From the NCBI GenBank assembly GCA_003013855.2, contig ML058407.1:3534001-3598000 (forward strand): DNA of 64,000 nt, given 5' to 3'. The translations under genes were made by a program, and so were the position numbers. Position 1 is the first letter of the stretch; every line of letters begins with the position of its first letter. Below are positions 1-11,121 of the stretch, piece after piece. The DNA comes from Liriodendron chinense. Lineage: Eukaryota > Streptophyta > Magnoliopsida > Magnoliales > Magnoliaceae. The notes under the pieces are model-generated. The model was not told where the DNA came from, did not search any database, and saw only the letters and a list, made by a program, of their open reading frames with translations.

Positions 1-1016
1 TGAACTACTTGTATGCACCAAGGCTATCAAACCCTCTTGGTTTTAGACACTTTAAAGATGAAGAAATAAGTACCCAAACATGTCCTATGACATGCAACAT
101 GACTCTCACTTTGGTTTTACCTTTTAATCAAGGGTTTTTTCGTAGGGATGTAATTAAGGGCTTATGCTAGCCATGAAATAGCTACTAAACTGACTTACTT
201 TGGGTGTATGATGTGTAAATATTCATGTTTATATGTAAGCAAGGTTTACTCGATAACTTTTCAAGGACAACAATGATTCCTAAATGCAATTAAGAAACTC
301 CAAAACCTTTTACTAAGAATTATCCCCTTCTCATGGTAACCCATGATGCCAACCGCATCTTTATGAAACGCCTAACGCCCAACAACTGATGGAAAGGTTA
401 AAACACATCTTCTCAAACCTCTAACTCAGCAAACACATTGTCTAAAAAAAATCACGACCTTACTAGAAATTTAGCATAGGGTGTTTGGTTATAATTGGGT
501 TAAGGATACGTGTTCTAATTATTCAATAAAGATTTCTGTGGGTTACATGATGCAAAATGGAACATCGCTTTTCCTTAAAAACTTGTTTGAGTATTTCCTT
601 CTTTGCTTATGAGTAAATGTAAATGCTTTACACATTATACACCTAGAATGATTGAGAGACATTTTTGTCACCACTTTGGTGCAAAAAATGGTAACTTTTA
701 ACATGAACATTCCTCCCTTCATCTTTAAGGTCAACCATGTTGGGCCACCACGAAAGTAATCACAGAGTTCAATCAAACAAGCAATAGATAAATATGAACA
801 AAGCAACTAGAGAACACATATTTTACAGTGAAAAACCCTTAACGGGAAAAAACCACAGCACAAAGCGACAACAATCTATTCGCCAACCCCAAGTGCAAGG
901 TTGCGATGTAGTAATAATCGATCGTGAGATCGAGATCGTCCTTATGGATTAAAGATTAAAGTAATTCCAACTTTTTTAATAGCTCGAAGTAGTAAAGTTC
1001 AGGAATTTAGAGATTC
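1..1016. other. Decayed flank of E1, no gene seen
   Basis: No open frame here resembles a known protein. About 780-900, read on the minus strand, resembles an LTR leader also seen at 41232-41300: both contain a TTGTCGCTTTGTG run followed by CCCGT(T)AAGGGTTT. About 117-155 shares CCTTTTAATCAAGGG and GTAATTAAGGG with 41380-41420. I read the stretch as remains of older LTR elements into which E1 inserted. This rests on short matches only. Confidence 0.4.
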
Positions 1017-1021
1017 AGAAC
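1017..1021. repeat. Target site duplication of E1, left copy (AGAAC)
   Basis: AGAAC directly precedes the LTR terminal TG and is repeated exactly after the other LTR at 24840-24844. Five bases is the size expected for Ty3/gypsy integrases, so this fixes both ends of E1. Confidence 0.95.
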
Positions 1022-1387
1022 TGTGGACCCTCGCCGATTTTCTCGCGCTCCCACACGACGTCGTTCTCCCTTTCCTTTCGGAAGAAGAAGAAGAAGAAGT
1101 GCGTGCGTGCGAAATCGCCGTTTGTGCCACTGGCTTGCCTCGTTCTCGAGGGCTTTGTTTGGTAGTCGTGCTTAGGCTGGATGTGTTTTAAATGAGTTTA
1201 TATAAGACCAGAGTCGCCACTAGCCAGTTACTTCGAATCTACAGTCGGCTAGACCCTGTAGAAATGTTAGAGAAGGAAATCCGAAGATTCCTTCCTCTAA
1301 AATGACTCCTGTTGATCTGTGGTCAGAGATTCGAGGTAAGGGATCACGGTTACAGGGTGGGAAGAGGTTAAGCACCCCACACACTGC

Positions 1388-1403
1388 CCGTACCGAAGTA
1401 CGG
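1388..1403 (-). promoter_or_regulatory. C(UUCG)G hairpin in the E1 3' LTR leader
   Basis: Read on the element's strand this is CCGTAC-TTCG-GTACGG, a perfect six-pair stem closed by the very stable C(UUCG)G tetraloop. The same 16 bases occur in the other E1 LTR (23817-23832) and in the E2 LTR (51380-51395). Its place downstream of the TATA box means it lies in the transcribed leader. Its role is unknown. Confidence 0.7.
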
Positions 1404-1920
1404 TCTCTACTTCACAGAATCGATCGAATGCTTGAAAGTCTAGTTTAATCCTCGTATATTCTCATGGATGACATGATGCATGAATGCAGGTCTGAACAGT
1501 AAGAGTTTCTGATGGGCAGGTTCCAACAACGGGCAAGCCCAGAGCATACGCTCGAACTGACAGGTGCTTAATATAAAGACATATGCATGTGTGTTTGAGT
1601 AATCAAGGTGCTTGTAGTGAAGCAGGGGGGTTGGAAGAAAAGTAAATGTTGCACTTATGCTAGATGCAAATGAGATGATGCTGGAATAGAGTAGCTGGAT
1701 GGACGGAGGTGTCGCAAGGGTTAGCTTCGAGTGGCTGGATCAAGACTTGGATGGCTTGGGAGGCTTGGACCAGTGGTCAGGCTGGGCTGGACCAGGGCTA
1801 GACTCTCCTCACTCGGGCTCTCCTTGGTGGAAAAATGGGCTAAAGGGTGGAGAGATGGACTCAGAGCTCTCGGGCTGAAATGGACTCGAATGGCCTGTTG
1901 AAATGAGAAGGGGAGGGGGG

Positions 1921-1928
1921 TATTTATA
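1921..1928 (-). promoter_or_regulatory. TATA box of E1 3' LTR
   Basis: TATAAATA on the minus strand, at the end of the repeat-rich U3 and followed by a C-rich run. The same octamer in the same context is at 24357-24350 and at 50705-50712. Confidence 0.75.
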
Positions 1929-2039
1929 GCAGCGAGGAGTGGCAGTTCGCGTAATTTTGTCCGGGCGGCCTGCTATGGGCCGCCTGTACGGCCGCTCCTC
2001 GGTTTCCAGCGAGTACGGTCGCTCCCTCGGGGTTGCTGT

Positions 2040-2208
2040 TTGACTCGCTGGGTCGACTCAGTGAGTTGACTCAGCGGGTCGACTTGGTGATTTGACTCGA
2101 CGGGTTGACTCGGTGTTTTGACTCGACGGGTTGACTCAGCGGGTTAACTCAGCGGGTTGACTCGGCGGGTTGACTCAGCGAGTTTGACTTTTTTAGGATT
2201 TTTTGACT
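2040..2208. repeat. 13-bp minisatellite of W-box cores in E1 3' LTR U3
   Basis: About ten TTGACT hexamers lie in a degenerate 13-bp repeat (TTGACTCRRCGGG type). TTGAC(C/T) is the core bound by WRKY factors. The array lies upstream of the LTR TATA box when read on the element's strand. Confidence 0.75.
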
Positions 2209-2399
2209 GGCCTTTTTTCTGGGGGATTTTTCAGGGTGGTGTTTAGGACTGGGTTGACTGGGTTCAGGCTTGAACTGGGCTATGGAATGGGGCTTACAAG
2301 GGTGAGTTTGGCTGAGTTTGGACTTGGGATTTGGGGGTATGGTCCTCCATTCAACCAGCTATCTCTACCAACAGTGTAGCCGAAGGTGGGGTGTCTACA

Positions 2400-2412
2400 G
2401 ATGCCCCTCTTT
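2400..2412 (-). promoter_or_regulatory. Polypurine tract of E1
   Basis: On the minus strand AAAGAGGGGCATC abuts the TG of the 3' LTR. This is the normal site for plus-strand priming in reverse transcription. Confidence 0.8.
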
Positions 2413-2473
2413 GGCAGAGGTTGCGTGCAACCGAATGCCAAAGCGAGTGGACACCCCACTTCTGACCCGGTCA

Positions 2474-3386
2474 TTCATAGATCATGGTCTGAAATCTTTG
2501 CTTGCTTTTGCATCTGTGCCAGTTGATCATTTGGAAATCGATCACTCGCACATACCGCGGGAGTTTGGAGAAAACGTTGCGATTGTCCCTGCATGCGCTG
2601 CAACCTGGGTACCCAATCGCAACCCTTCCATTCCCGATCGGTACTAACATCAGAAAGGTACAGCAGAGCCTCTGCGTCGATAGTCTTACGAGGTTACTGA
2701 CCCTGTGATTGATTGTATGATGTTTGATGTTTTCCCAGATCACTCCAGGAGTACTTGTTTCGCTTGACTGTCAAAGTGGTTAGACGCCCTGCGTCAGATA
2801 GTCTTACGGGATTCTACTACGCCGACTTGGACTCAGTCAAGGTACTTCAGGCATCCACGCCTAGGTATGTGCGGGTGGGCTTTTCCACCCGATCTGCTGG
2901 TTTCGGTGCTTGGTTTGCAATTCATTCTTTCCTTGATTGTGGTCTGGAATCTTTGTTATCCTTCGTATCCGAGTCAGTTGATTGTCTGGAAATTGATAAC
3001 TCGCACATACCGCGAGAGTTTGGAGAAAACGTTGTGATTGTCCCTGCATGCGCTGCAACCTGGGTACCCAATCGCAACCCTTCCATTCCCGATCGGTACT
3101 AACATCGAAAAGGTACAGCAGAGCCTCTGCGTCCGCTAGTCTTACCAGGATACTGACCCTGAGACTGATTGTGTGATGTTTGATGTTTTCCCAGATCACT
3201 CCAGGAGTACTTGTTTCGCTTGACTGTCAAAGTGGTTAGACGCCCTGCGTCAGATAGTCTTATGGGATTCTACTACGCTGACTTGGACTCAGTCAAGGTA
3301 CTTCAGGCATCCACGCCTAGGTATGTGCGGGTGAACTCTTTCCACCCAATCTGCTGATTTTGATACTTGGGTTACAATTCATCGTT
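2474..3386. repeat. Tandem duplication, two ~455-bp units, in E1 3' untranslated region
   Basis: Unit 1 (about 2474-2928) and unit 2 (about 2929-3386) align over their full length, for example at ACCCAATCGC (2611 and 3066). Each unit holds an inverted repeat around a GGGTACCC core; in unit 1 the arms are 2576-2585 and 2614-2623. Open frames here have no protein similarity and are a by-product of the repeats. Confidence 0.85.
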
Positions 3387-4307
3387 TCCACCTGTTCAAA
3401 TGGTTTCTGTGACCGAGCCTTTTAGCTTTCATCTTTTTGTATCTTGGCATGTGGTACGACCGCACTGACACTGGAGTTCAGTTCGACCGCACTTTGAGTG
3501 CATTGGATCCGATGGTCTCCGGGGAAACCGCGAGACATCAGATCTTATTTGATTTTTGCGTCGGCTCCTACCCAGAGATATGGAAGATCTCCCTGCGTGT
3601 TGGAGGCAGAACGCTCTACTGGAAAAATATTTTTGGATTTTTGAAAAGATACCCACTCTGGGGAGTGATACTCCGTGGGGTTTTTATTTGCGAATAGAAA
3701 TATTTTTTTATCTTTTTGAAATGAAAATCTGGTTTGCATGTGCCTCCACTTAGGGATGCCTGTGGGGTCTTTAGCTAACCGACTTTTATTTTGAAGGCAG
3801 GTAAACATGATGATTGATGCGATGGATGTTGATGCATGGAGATGCATGATGAATGCATGGCTTGGTTCATTCTCTTTTCGTTTGATGATTTTGCTTTTGC
3901 TGGAGATGCAGAGAATTTTGAGCTTATTGCTTGCAGGGTTGTACTCCCTTGGGGATTTTTCTTTTTGATATGGAGGTTTGGACAGCGGGTTGGTCAAGAT
4001 CCCGACCCGTGGTCGATCAGGTCCATCGTCCCAAGATGCTGTTTCTTTGCTAATGAGAATGTACGAGGATACCATTCGACTTCAAGATGTTCTTCTGGGC
4101 ATACATGTGATTGAGATGGTGTTTGGTCGCCCGTTTTGGTCAAGATTCCAATTTGCGGGCGATTGGATCCGTCATCCCATACTGTGAAGTGAGCGGAGTT
4201 CAAGACTCCTGAATTGTAGTGCTGGGGATGCTAATTTTTGTGATTTTTTGTAAATATGTGGTCCGAGTTTCAACTGAGTGGTCAGGATAGAGATCGGTTT
4301 ATTGAAA
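3387..4307. other. Non-coding part of E1 3' region
   Basis: Low-complexity T-rich DNA with no recognisable protein on either strand. GATTCCAATTTGCGGGCGAT-type and GACCCGTGGTCG segments near 4000-4170 look like decayed repeats of one another. Confidence 0.5.
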
Positions 4308-4680
4308 ACGCAGGAAATATTTTTTGTGATTTTCGAAATATTTTTGATGAAAGCAAGAGAAGTATTTTTGTGATTTTTGACAATATTTCGATTGAAAGCA
4401 AGGGAAATATTTTTGTGATTTTTGAAAATATTTTGATTGAAAGGAAGGGAAATAGTTTTTGTAATTTTTGCAATAATTTGATTGAAAGGAAGGGAAATAT
4501 TTTTGTGATTTTTTGCAAATTATTGATTTGAAAGCAAGGGAAATATTTTTTTGTGATTTTTGACAATACTTTGGTTTGAAAGCAAAGGGAATATTTTTTT
4601 TGTGATTTTTGCCAATATTTAATTTGAAAGCAAGGGACATATTTTTTGAGATTTTTGAAGAGGTGATTTTGCAATGTTTT
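4308..4680. repeat. ~46-bp tandem repeat, about eight copies
   Basis: Units of the form GGGAAATATTTTTGTGATTT followed by a short variable part and TTGAAAGCAA recur every 46-50 bp. Hypervariable tandem repeats just upstream of the 3' LTR are known in Tat-type elements and can seed satellites. The long antisense frames across it are repeat artefacts. Confidence 0.85.
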
Positions 4681-5225
4681 TGTATTTTGTGATTTTTCTA
4701 AAATGCAGGGAAAAGTATGGAATTTTCATCCACTTCCAGCTTCTACTGCTGGTAAGGCACCCGATCCATTTTACGTCAGCGAGCAAGACGAGTCTCACAC
4801 AGTTAAGTGCCGTAGTTTTACATCTTCGGATGAGGAGATTTTGAGGGTTTTCAGTCAACACACCCACAAAGTTGCCTGTTCCTCATGTGCAATGCACATA
4901 GACCACGTATCGTCCGACGGACTCCTTCGGCCACAAAATGAGCCACATCCTCACATCTCCCTTAGTCAATCCAGTTTGGGGTCTTACGTTGCTCACAATT
5001 CCGTGAGGGTGAGCTCCACCTCCCAACAGCCTTAATCCCCTTCATGAGTTCTAGGAACAGGGAACATCCGTCAGCTTCAACAGCGACTTCCAAATCAAGG
5101 TTGTCTATCACGGTGCATTCAACACGAACAGGATTGCGGAGTTCTGCCCGCCACAGCCTTTACCTGTTTAAGAGATTCCAGACACCCGTACGATCAAGTG
5201 TCAGCCATGCCTGGAACAGGTTAGG
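4681..5225. other. Unique part of E1 3' region
   Basis: A mixed-composition stretch between two tandem-repeat blocks. The plus-strand frames at 4703-5035 and 5044-5259 show no domain I recognise, and I do not call them genes. Confidence 0.5.
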
Positions 5226-5728
5226 AAAGAAAGCCCCCGAGAAGTTAGTCCCAGTGTAGTTTACGGTCTTCGGACCGCTGGGGATAAATTGGTGGGTTGA
5301 AACTGGTGGTGAAAACTTTTTTTTATTTTATATTGTATCTATATATATTTTTTTTGTTTTGAAAAGGTTCCAGATTTCAACTCGGGTGATCAAGATTGAT
5401 ACTGGTTTTTATGGAAAGCTTTAAAATATTTTTGGTATTTTTGAAATGATCCAGGTTATCGAACCATGATCCCAACGGTCGAGGCCGATGCCGGTTTGAA
5501 AGCGAGAATGGTCCCCCGAGAAATTAATCCCAGTGTAGTTTAAGGTCTTCGGACCATGAAACTGTACAAAAGAGGGGCAAACATGTTTTTTTGTTTTTGG
5601 AAAAATGTCCGGTGTCAGCGGATGGACAATCCAGACTGATGTCGGTTTTTATTGAAAATCTCTCGAGATGTCGATCCCGACGCAGTTTAAGGTCTTCGGA
5701 CCACTGAATTTTAAAAGAGGGGCTGGTA

Positions 5729-5807
<79 letters not shown>

Positions 5808-6110
5808 TTTTTTTTAGAAATGTCCGGTATCAGCGGATTTTGATTCGACGATCTAGACTGCTACCGGTTTTTATTAAAAAGTCCCTCGGGAACTTGATCC
5901 CGACGTAGTTTAAGGTCTTCGGACCCAAAACTATGTACAAATAAGTGTTGGAAATGCATAAATATATTTTTTGTGGTTTTCGAAAGTACCCGGTGTCGTC
6001 GGATCTTGATTCGAGCAATCAAGACCAATACCGGCTTTTATTGAAAATCTCTCGGGATGTGAATCCCGACGTAGTTTAAGGTCTTCGGACCCAATTTGTA
6101 CATAAGAGCA
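5226..6110. repeat. Degenerate tandem repeat with GTTTAAGGTCTTCGGACC motif, about five copies
   Basis: The core AGTTTAAGGTCTTCGGACC occurs near 5257, 5540, 5687, 5907 and 6075. Each is preceded by a CTCGGGA..TCCCGAC inverted pair and a CCGGT..GGTTTTTATTGAAA segment. Copy spacing is irregular. Two copies are followed by AAAAGAGGGGC, resembling the element's polypurine tract but on the other strand. Confidence 0.75.
5731..5802. repeat. (AT)n microsatellite
   Basis: About 36 uninterrupted AT units inside one copy of the preceding tandem repeat. Confidence 0.95.
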
Positions 6111-8632
6111 ACAATCCAGGTTGGAGACTGCGGGAATTCTCTTTGGAACGGTTCGGATCATCAGGTCATACCTTTGGATGGTTGAGATCATTGTTTGACC
6201 AAGTCAAATTTTCCTTTCTTTTTCTTGGAAATTCATGGAACTTTTCCACATCATCAACCCAATTTCTCACCCATTTCTCATGAGATGAGATTTTGGTGAG
6301 ATTTCTTCCTTTTTCTCACCCTTCTCTTCCATCACTTCATTCTTACATGGAGGTACAAGATTCACTTGCAACCACCCTTCCCAAGGAGGAGTTCTTCCCA
6401 AGGAGAGGAGGTGAGAAGTCACCTCACTTAGGTGGAGGCTAGGACGGCCTCCCATGGGCCGCCCGACCGGTCTGTGCCTCCTGGTCTCTTCAGGGGGTTG
6501 GGTAAAAGGGTGCCCTCCCCTTTTCTATATAACATGGGGCACCCTCCCCCCTTCAAACGTGCAATCTCTCTCTTCTTTCTCTCATACTCTTTCTTTCTTC
6601 AAGTTTCCTTTCTCTTCTTTGGTGGTCCTTTGCTCTTTTCAAGTGGTGGGCCTTAGAGAGGTCTTGGGACAGCAAGGTGGTCCTTCTTTGGTAGGTGGTA
6701 AAGGTATGGACCACTTCCTTTCTCTTTCTTGTCCTTTTCCATCTTCATTGTCTCTTCTCATGGTCCATTTTCTTTTTCATGTAGCTATTCAAAGAGGTGT
6801 GAAGGTGGGCCCAAGTGTTTTGGCCATTTTCTAGATCTCAAGACTCTTTCAAAGGTGGTGCATGGAGAAGGACATTGCAAGCTTTCCACTTCATTTTTTT
6901 TTTCACACTCCCTTCATGTGCATGTAAAGAGTGATTTTTGCCATGTCATCCAGTGTGCATGGCAAAATACTCTATCTTTTTCATGGGAGTTGGGCCTCTT
7001 TTCATGTGTATCAAATGGGCTCAAAATGAAGTCATGGCCCTTGGTGTATTTGATGGGCCCAATGCTTCATTTTGGGCTCCCTCATGCTTTCTTGCCCTTG
7101 TCATTTCCTTTGGAGCTTTCTTTTTCTTTTCCATCTTCCTTTCAAGGCTTGGGCCCATGGGCATGGTAAGGCCCATCTCAAGTTTTGAGCTCATGGAGCT
7201 CACTTTGGGTGACCCCATCTTTCTTCACATGTGTATGGATCAAGGAGGCTAGCCCAATCTTCATTTTGGATCTCAAGTGGGCTAGCTTTCCTAGTTGGGC
7301 CTTTATGGACAAGTGGCCCAATTCTTTCATCATTTCTTTGATTATGATGTACATCTTTGCACAAAGTGTGGTGGGCTCCTCGGAGTTTTTTATGTGTATG
7401 GGCTTTTGGGCCTTCATTGGAGCTTGGATTTCTTTGGACCATGTGTGCACCACTACACTTTGTCCATGTAGGCTTTTTCTTTCATGCTTTTTCCTTTGAT
7501 GGATGGAGGACTTGAGTTACTTGACCATCTACAAGTCCCATGAGTGAGTTGTTCCCACAATCTCACTAAGTTCAAATGGTTTTCCTTGTGGTAGGAATGT
7601 GGTTCTCAAGAGTTTCCCTTAGATGTTATCAACCTCAAATGGATGATTCTCAAGTGAGCTATCCATACAACCATGGCTCCTTGACCTTTTCTTTGGGGAC
7701 TTGGTGGGTCATCCACCATCATTCTCAAGTATGAGTGATTTTTCTTTCCATTTGTGGGAAAGAATGATACCCATAAGTTACCCATTTTTGTCCCATGCCT
7801 TGGGACATTTTGGATTTTGATCTTCAAGTGGGCTACGTGTATCATTCTTACCCATTTTCATGATGGTTGGGTGACTCATCAAGCCATGCTCTTTTGTGCT
7901 CAAATGGTCTCCCTTTTTGGTGAACAAGTTGGTGCACATAAGTTGCCCAAACTTGCCTTTTCATGGGCATTTTCAACTTTGATTCTTCATGTGGGCTATG
8001 TGCATCAACTTTCTACCCTTAGCTTCTTTGATTCATATGTTTGTGGGTAGACCTCCTTGTTGTATTCTCATGGTCAAAACTTTCATCAAGATGAGGCACA
8101 TAAGGTCGCCCATGGTTAACCCATGAATGGGTTCTCATATTCTCCAAAGTGGGCTATGTGCTCTCTCCAATCCATTGAGATGAGGCATTTGGGTTGCTCT
8201 TGGGGGCCCGTTTCCTATCTATCCCTCACTTGTCCATGCATATGTGTAAAAAGATGGAGACATCCTAAGTGAGAATCATGACCTTGGCATAAAAGTGAGT
8301 CCATCCTTGGCCACATGTGGACTTTGAAGAGGAACTTCTCATGTGAAGTAGGACTCTCATCCTTAGTTGATCTCATGGCACTTGAGTGCATTTGTTGTCC
8401 AAAATGTGTCCTTGGATGATGGACTTTACTTGCCTAAAGCATGCCATGCCACCTTCTTTAAGGTGGGCCTTACTTTTTCCAATGGGCCCAACACATATCC
8501 TAAGTGACACATGGAGTTGGACTTTAGATTTTGCATTGGAATATGAGTCCAATCCCATGGGTTTCTTAGATGATAATTTGGATTTTAACGGGTAAAGGAT
8601 AGGGACTTACCTTGCCAGGCTTGTAGGATTCC
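6111..8632. other. Non-coding DNA upstream of the antisense PMD gene, with ~165-bp degenerate repeats
   Basis: Between about 7745 and 8240 a ~165-bp unit recurs about three times, marked by ATAAGTTRCCC (near 7772 and 7937, decayed near 8095) and by GTGGGCTAYGTG (near 7822, 7987 and 8149). None of the frames across 6432-7499 or 7754-8050 has recognisable domains. If the PMD gene is transcribed, its promoter should lie here. Confidence 0.55.
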
Positions 8633-9382
8633 ATGGCGGATGGTACCAGGGGCCATCAAGTGGTTGACGAGGATGATCCTGCTTTCATTGTCCGCCGAGG
8701 GGATCACATGTGTTCCCTAGCTATGGAGCATCAACCTCTTCCTGCTATCATGGGTCGAGGTACCAGGGATCGTTGGGACAATTGGATGAAAGAGCCACAG
8801 CCCTTGCTTGAGCGAGTACTAGATGGTACTCCTTTTGCTGGCCTCCTCACCCTACGCTTCCATAATAACGACGCCAACCGCATGATGCTTGCGGCCCTTT
8901 GTGAGAGGTGGCGGGATGAGACCCACACCTTTCAGCTCCCTTGTGGGGAATGGAGAATAACCCCCTTGGATATTTACATGCAGATAGGTTTCCCGTTTCA
9001 TGGGGCAATTGTCCCTCAAGTTAGCTCTCTAGCTCCCCTCTCTTCCACTGATTGGCTGCGGCTTGTCGGTGACGTCCCTCCTGAGGGTGAATTCCAAGGC
9101 CATCAAGTGAAGATGCGATGGTTTTACAACAATTTTGCTTCCGTCGTCCCTATCACCGAGCAAGAGGTCCTCCACAAGGCGCGGGCCATGATCACTTATG
9201 CTTTTGGATCCTTTCTTTTTTGCCATGCGAATGAGAGAGTTGATCCTAAATTTCTTCGTTTAGTTGAGGACCTTCATCACCCCTATAACTGGAATGGGGC
9301 CATCCTGACCCGTCTCTTTCAAGGTCTGGACAAGACCTGTCGGCATAGCCGGTCCTTCACAGGCTTCTGGCCTGTCGTTGAG

Positions 9383-9457
9383 GTACCTCTTCTTTCATCC
9401 TCCTTGGAGCCATTTGCCTTCTTTCTCTCTCTGATCATTGAATGTGCTTTTATCCAG
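9383..9457 (+). other. Intron 1 of the E1 PMD gene (75 bp)
   Basis: It begins GTACCT and ends TATCCAG, is T-rich before the acceptor, and joins two conserved PMD blocks at a codon boundary. Confidence 0.65.
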
Positions 9458-9622
9458 ACCTGCTTTTATGACCATTTTCCGCATCTTGCGCCGAGGATGC
9501 GAGATGACATTGAACCCTCTCAGTATCTCCACATGTACTAGCATCAACAGAATCGTCAGCGGAACTTCCGAGTTCCCGGGGACAATTGGCGTGCTGATAT
9601 AGACGGGCTGACCGTTGAGGAC

Positions 9623-9692
9623 GTAAGTATCTTGCTTGTCTTTGTCCTTGTGCTGTACTTGTAACTGATCGTGGTAACCTCTTCTGCTGCAG
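9623..9692 (+). other. Intron 2 of the E1 PMD gene (70 bp)
   Basis: It has a consensus GTAAGT donor and a CTGCTGCAG acceptor. It joins exon 2 (ending GLTVED) to exon 3 (starting FARMPY) in phase 0. Confidence 0.7.
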
Positions 9693-10127
9693 TTTGCCCG
9701 GATGCCGTATGCTAGTTTCCCTCTCTACTACACACCCCAGCGCGTGGAGGCATATGATGCTTCATGTCTCCGTATTATGCTTTCTGACGCTGAGTCCTTC
9801 CAATGGTACTTGAGAGAGAGATTGCTTCGGCAAGTCACTGGGGTGGCTCGGGTCCCCTGCTCTGCACCTCCTCCAGCTGCTCGGATGCCAGCTGATGAGA
9901 GAGTTGAGGCTCTGGTGGGCCAGCCTGGCTTCCGTTTCACGATCCCGGATCGTGATTATGACGAGTGGTATCTGCTATTTGGCCAGGGGCCTTTGCTTCC
10001 TTCGCTTTATGTTCCAGGTGGCCGTCGCAGGTATGCTGGAGGTTCAGTGACTGCTCCTTTGATGGATCTTTATCGTCGGGAGCGGGACGCGAGGAGGGGC
10101 GATGATGATTATGTTGGTGACTTGTAG

Positions 10128-11121
10128 CTGGCTCTGCTTTATATGGCCTTGTACTTTTGTTTTTGTCCCCTTTTGTATCAAGCTCTTTTGGATGAATATA
10201 CAGGCTTTAATTTCTCCCAAATTCCTAGGTGATGTCTGGATGCTTTGACTCTTGACTCATTCCTTCATGATTTGTGATTCCTCAACTGCATGGACAATGA
10301 CTTGAACGATTTAGATCGCTTGTTTAGGCCCTGCGGGGCCCACTTGATGATTGGATCTTGGATTCTAGCCCTTCTTTTGAGGATTGGACTTTTGATCTTG
10401 CCACTCCATGACTTGTGTAAGCTTTCCAATGGTTTGGATCTTGATGATTTGGCCCTTGAATGGTTCAGATTGATGGATTTGGCCCTGCGGGCCCACCTGA
10501 GACCTTAGCTTTACTTTGGGGCACCTCTTTTGATGATTTGTGAGGCTAGGAATGCTTCTCATGGTGTGGATGATGGTTTGAACGCCTCAGATCGCTTGAT
10601 TTGGCTTTGTGGGCCCACTTGATGATTGGATCTTGGATTCTGGCCCTTCTTTTGATGATCAGCCCTTTGATCTTGTTGTTTCATGGCTCATGTAGGTTCT
10701 TCAATGGTTTGGATCATGATGATCTAGTCTTTGAATGGCTTGGATTGCTTGTGGACCTCACTTGATCACCTTTCCTTCTCTTTGACTTGATCAGCCCTGT
10801 TCTGGCCGCATTGCTTCATGATTGGACCGGTGGGGCACCTTTTATATGATCTTGATCAGCTTTAGTCGAAATCTGGAGTGGACCGGAGCTTTGGGCGGCC
10901 CTATGGAGCGCCATCTGCTGACGTGGACTGTCAGCCTCACCTACCAAGAATCCTGGAGCCAATCCCGCGGAGAGAGGAAATCTGCGTCCGTACGGGTGGC
11001 CTAGGGCAGGCCGCCCAGAGCTCGTCTCTTGAGCGGCCTGGTCTGGCTCGTGCTCGGACATTCTCTGGTCCCTGTTGCTGCTGTCCCCACCTGCTGTGTA
11101 CGTTCAGGTTCGATTCCAACA
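10128..11121. repeat. Spacer between the two antisense genes with a ~275-bp tandem duplication
   Basis: CCCACTTGATGATTGGATCT occurs about 275 bp apart (10339 and 10614), and flanking sequence aligns between about 10296-10570 and 10571-10770. No coding potential is seen. The stretch probably holds the 3' end of the PMD gene and the promoter of the next gene. Confidence 0.65.

Larger units (their letters stand above)
1022..2399 (-). repeat. E1 3' LTR (1378 bp)
   Basis: It starts TGTGGACCC on the plus strand and ends GTGTCTACA. It matches 23451-24839 almost base for base; the main difference is a missing 10-bp GGTTAACTCA unit in the minisatellite. Read on the element's strand, U3 (2399 down to about 1929) holds the TTGACT array, the TATA box is at 1928-1921, and the long R-U5 leader contains the hairpin at 1388-1403. 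Confidence 0.95.
8633..10127 (+). pseudogene. Antisense plant mobile domain (PMD) gene of E1, three exons, one stop
   Basis: The gene lies opposite to gag-pol. Exons inferred from GT..AG signals and frame continuity are 8633-9382, 9458-9622 and 9693-10127, with phase-0 introns of 75 and 70 bp (donors GTACCT and GTAAGT, acceptors TATCCAG and GCTGCAG). They give about 450 codons. Exon 1 has the PMD hallmarks: the CERWRDETHTFQLPCGEW block and a following D-I-Y-M-Q-I-G-F-P segment near residues 90-120, then the long helical part ending TGFWPVVE. Exon 2 resumes as TCFYDHFPHLAP, the usual continuation of this family. An in-frame TAG at 9539-9541 interrupts exon 2. PMD proteins occur in plant host genes (MAIN/MAIL1 type) and in transposons; the molecular activity of this one is unknown. 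The ATG at 8633 opens the frame and fits the start of similar proteins. The single long frame reading through intron 1 arises because 75 is divisible by three. Confidence 0.75.

Noticed and set aside
376..390. Possible LTR end (CCCAACA) followed by a primer site
   Set aside because: The following bases do not match any tRNA 3' end I know, and no partner LTR is visible.
4282..4674. Minus-strand frames rich in Lys, Phe and Gln
   Set aside because: They are translations of a 46-bp tandem repeat that opens two frames at once; no domain.
5568..5722. Polypurine-tract-like AAAAGAGGGGC motifs on the plus strand
   Set aside because: They are on the strand opposite to the E1 tract and inside tandem repeats, so they cannot prime its plus strand.
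6432..7499. Overlapping plus-strand frames of about 100-150 codons
   Set aside because: Phe/Ser/Leu-rich from T-rich low-complexity DNA; no domain, and different frames overlap heavily.
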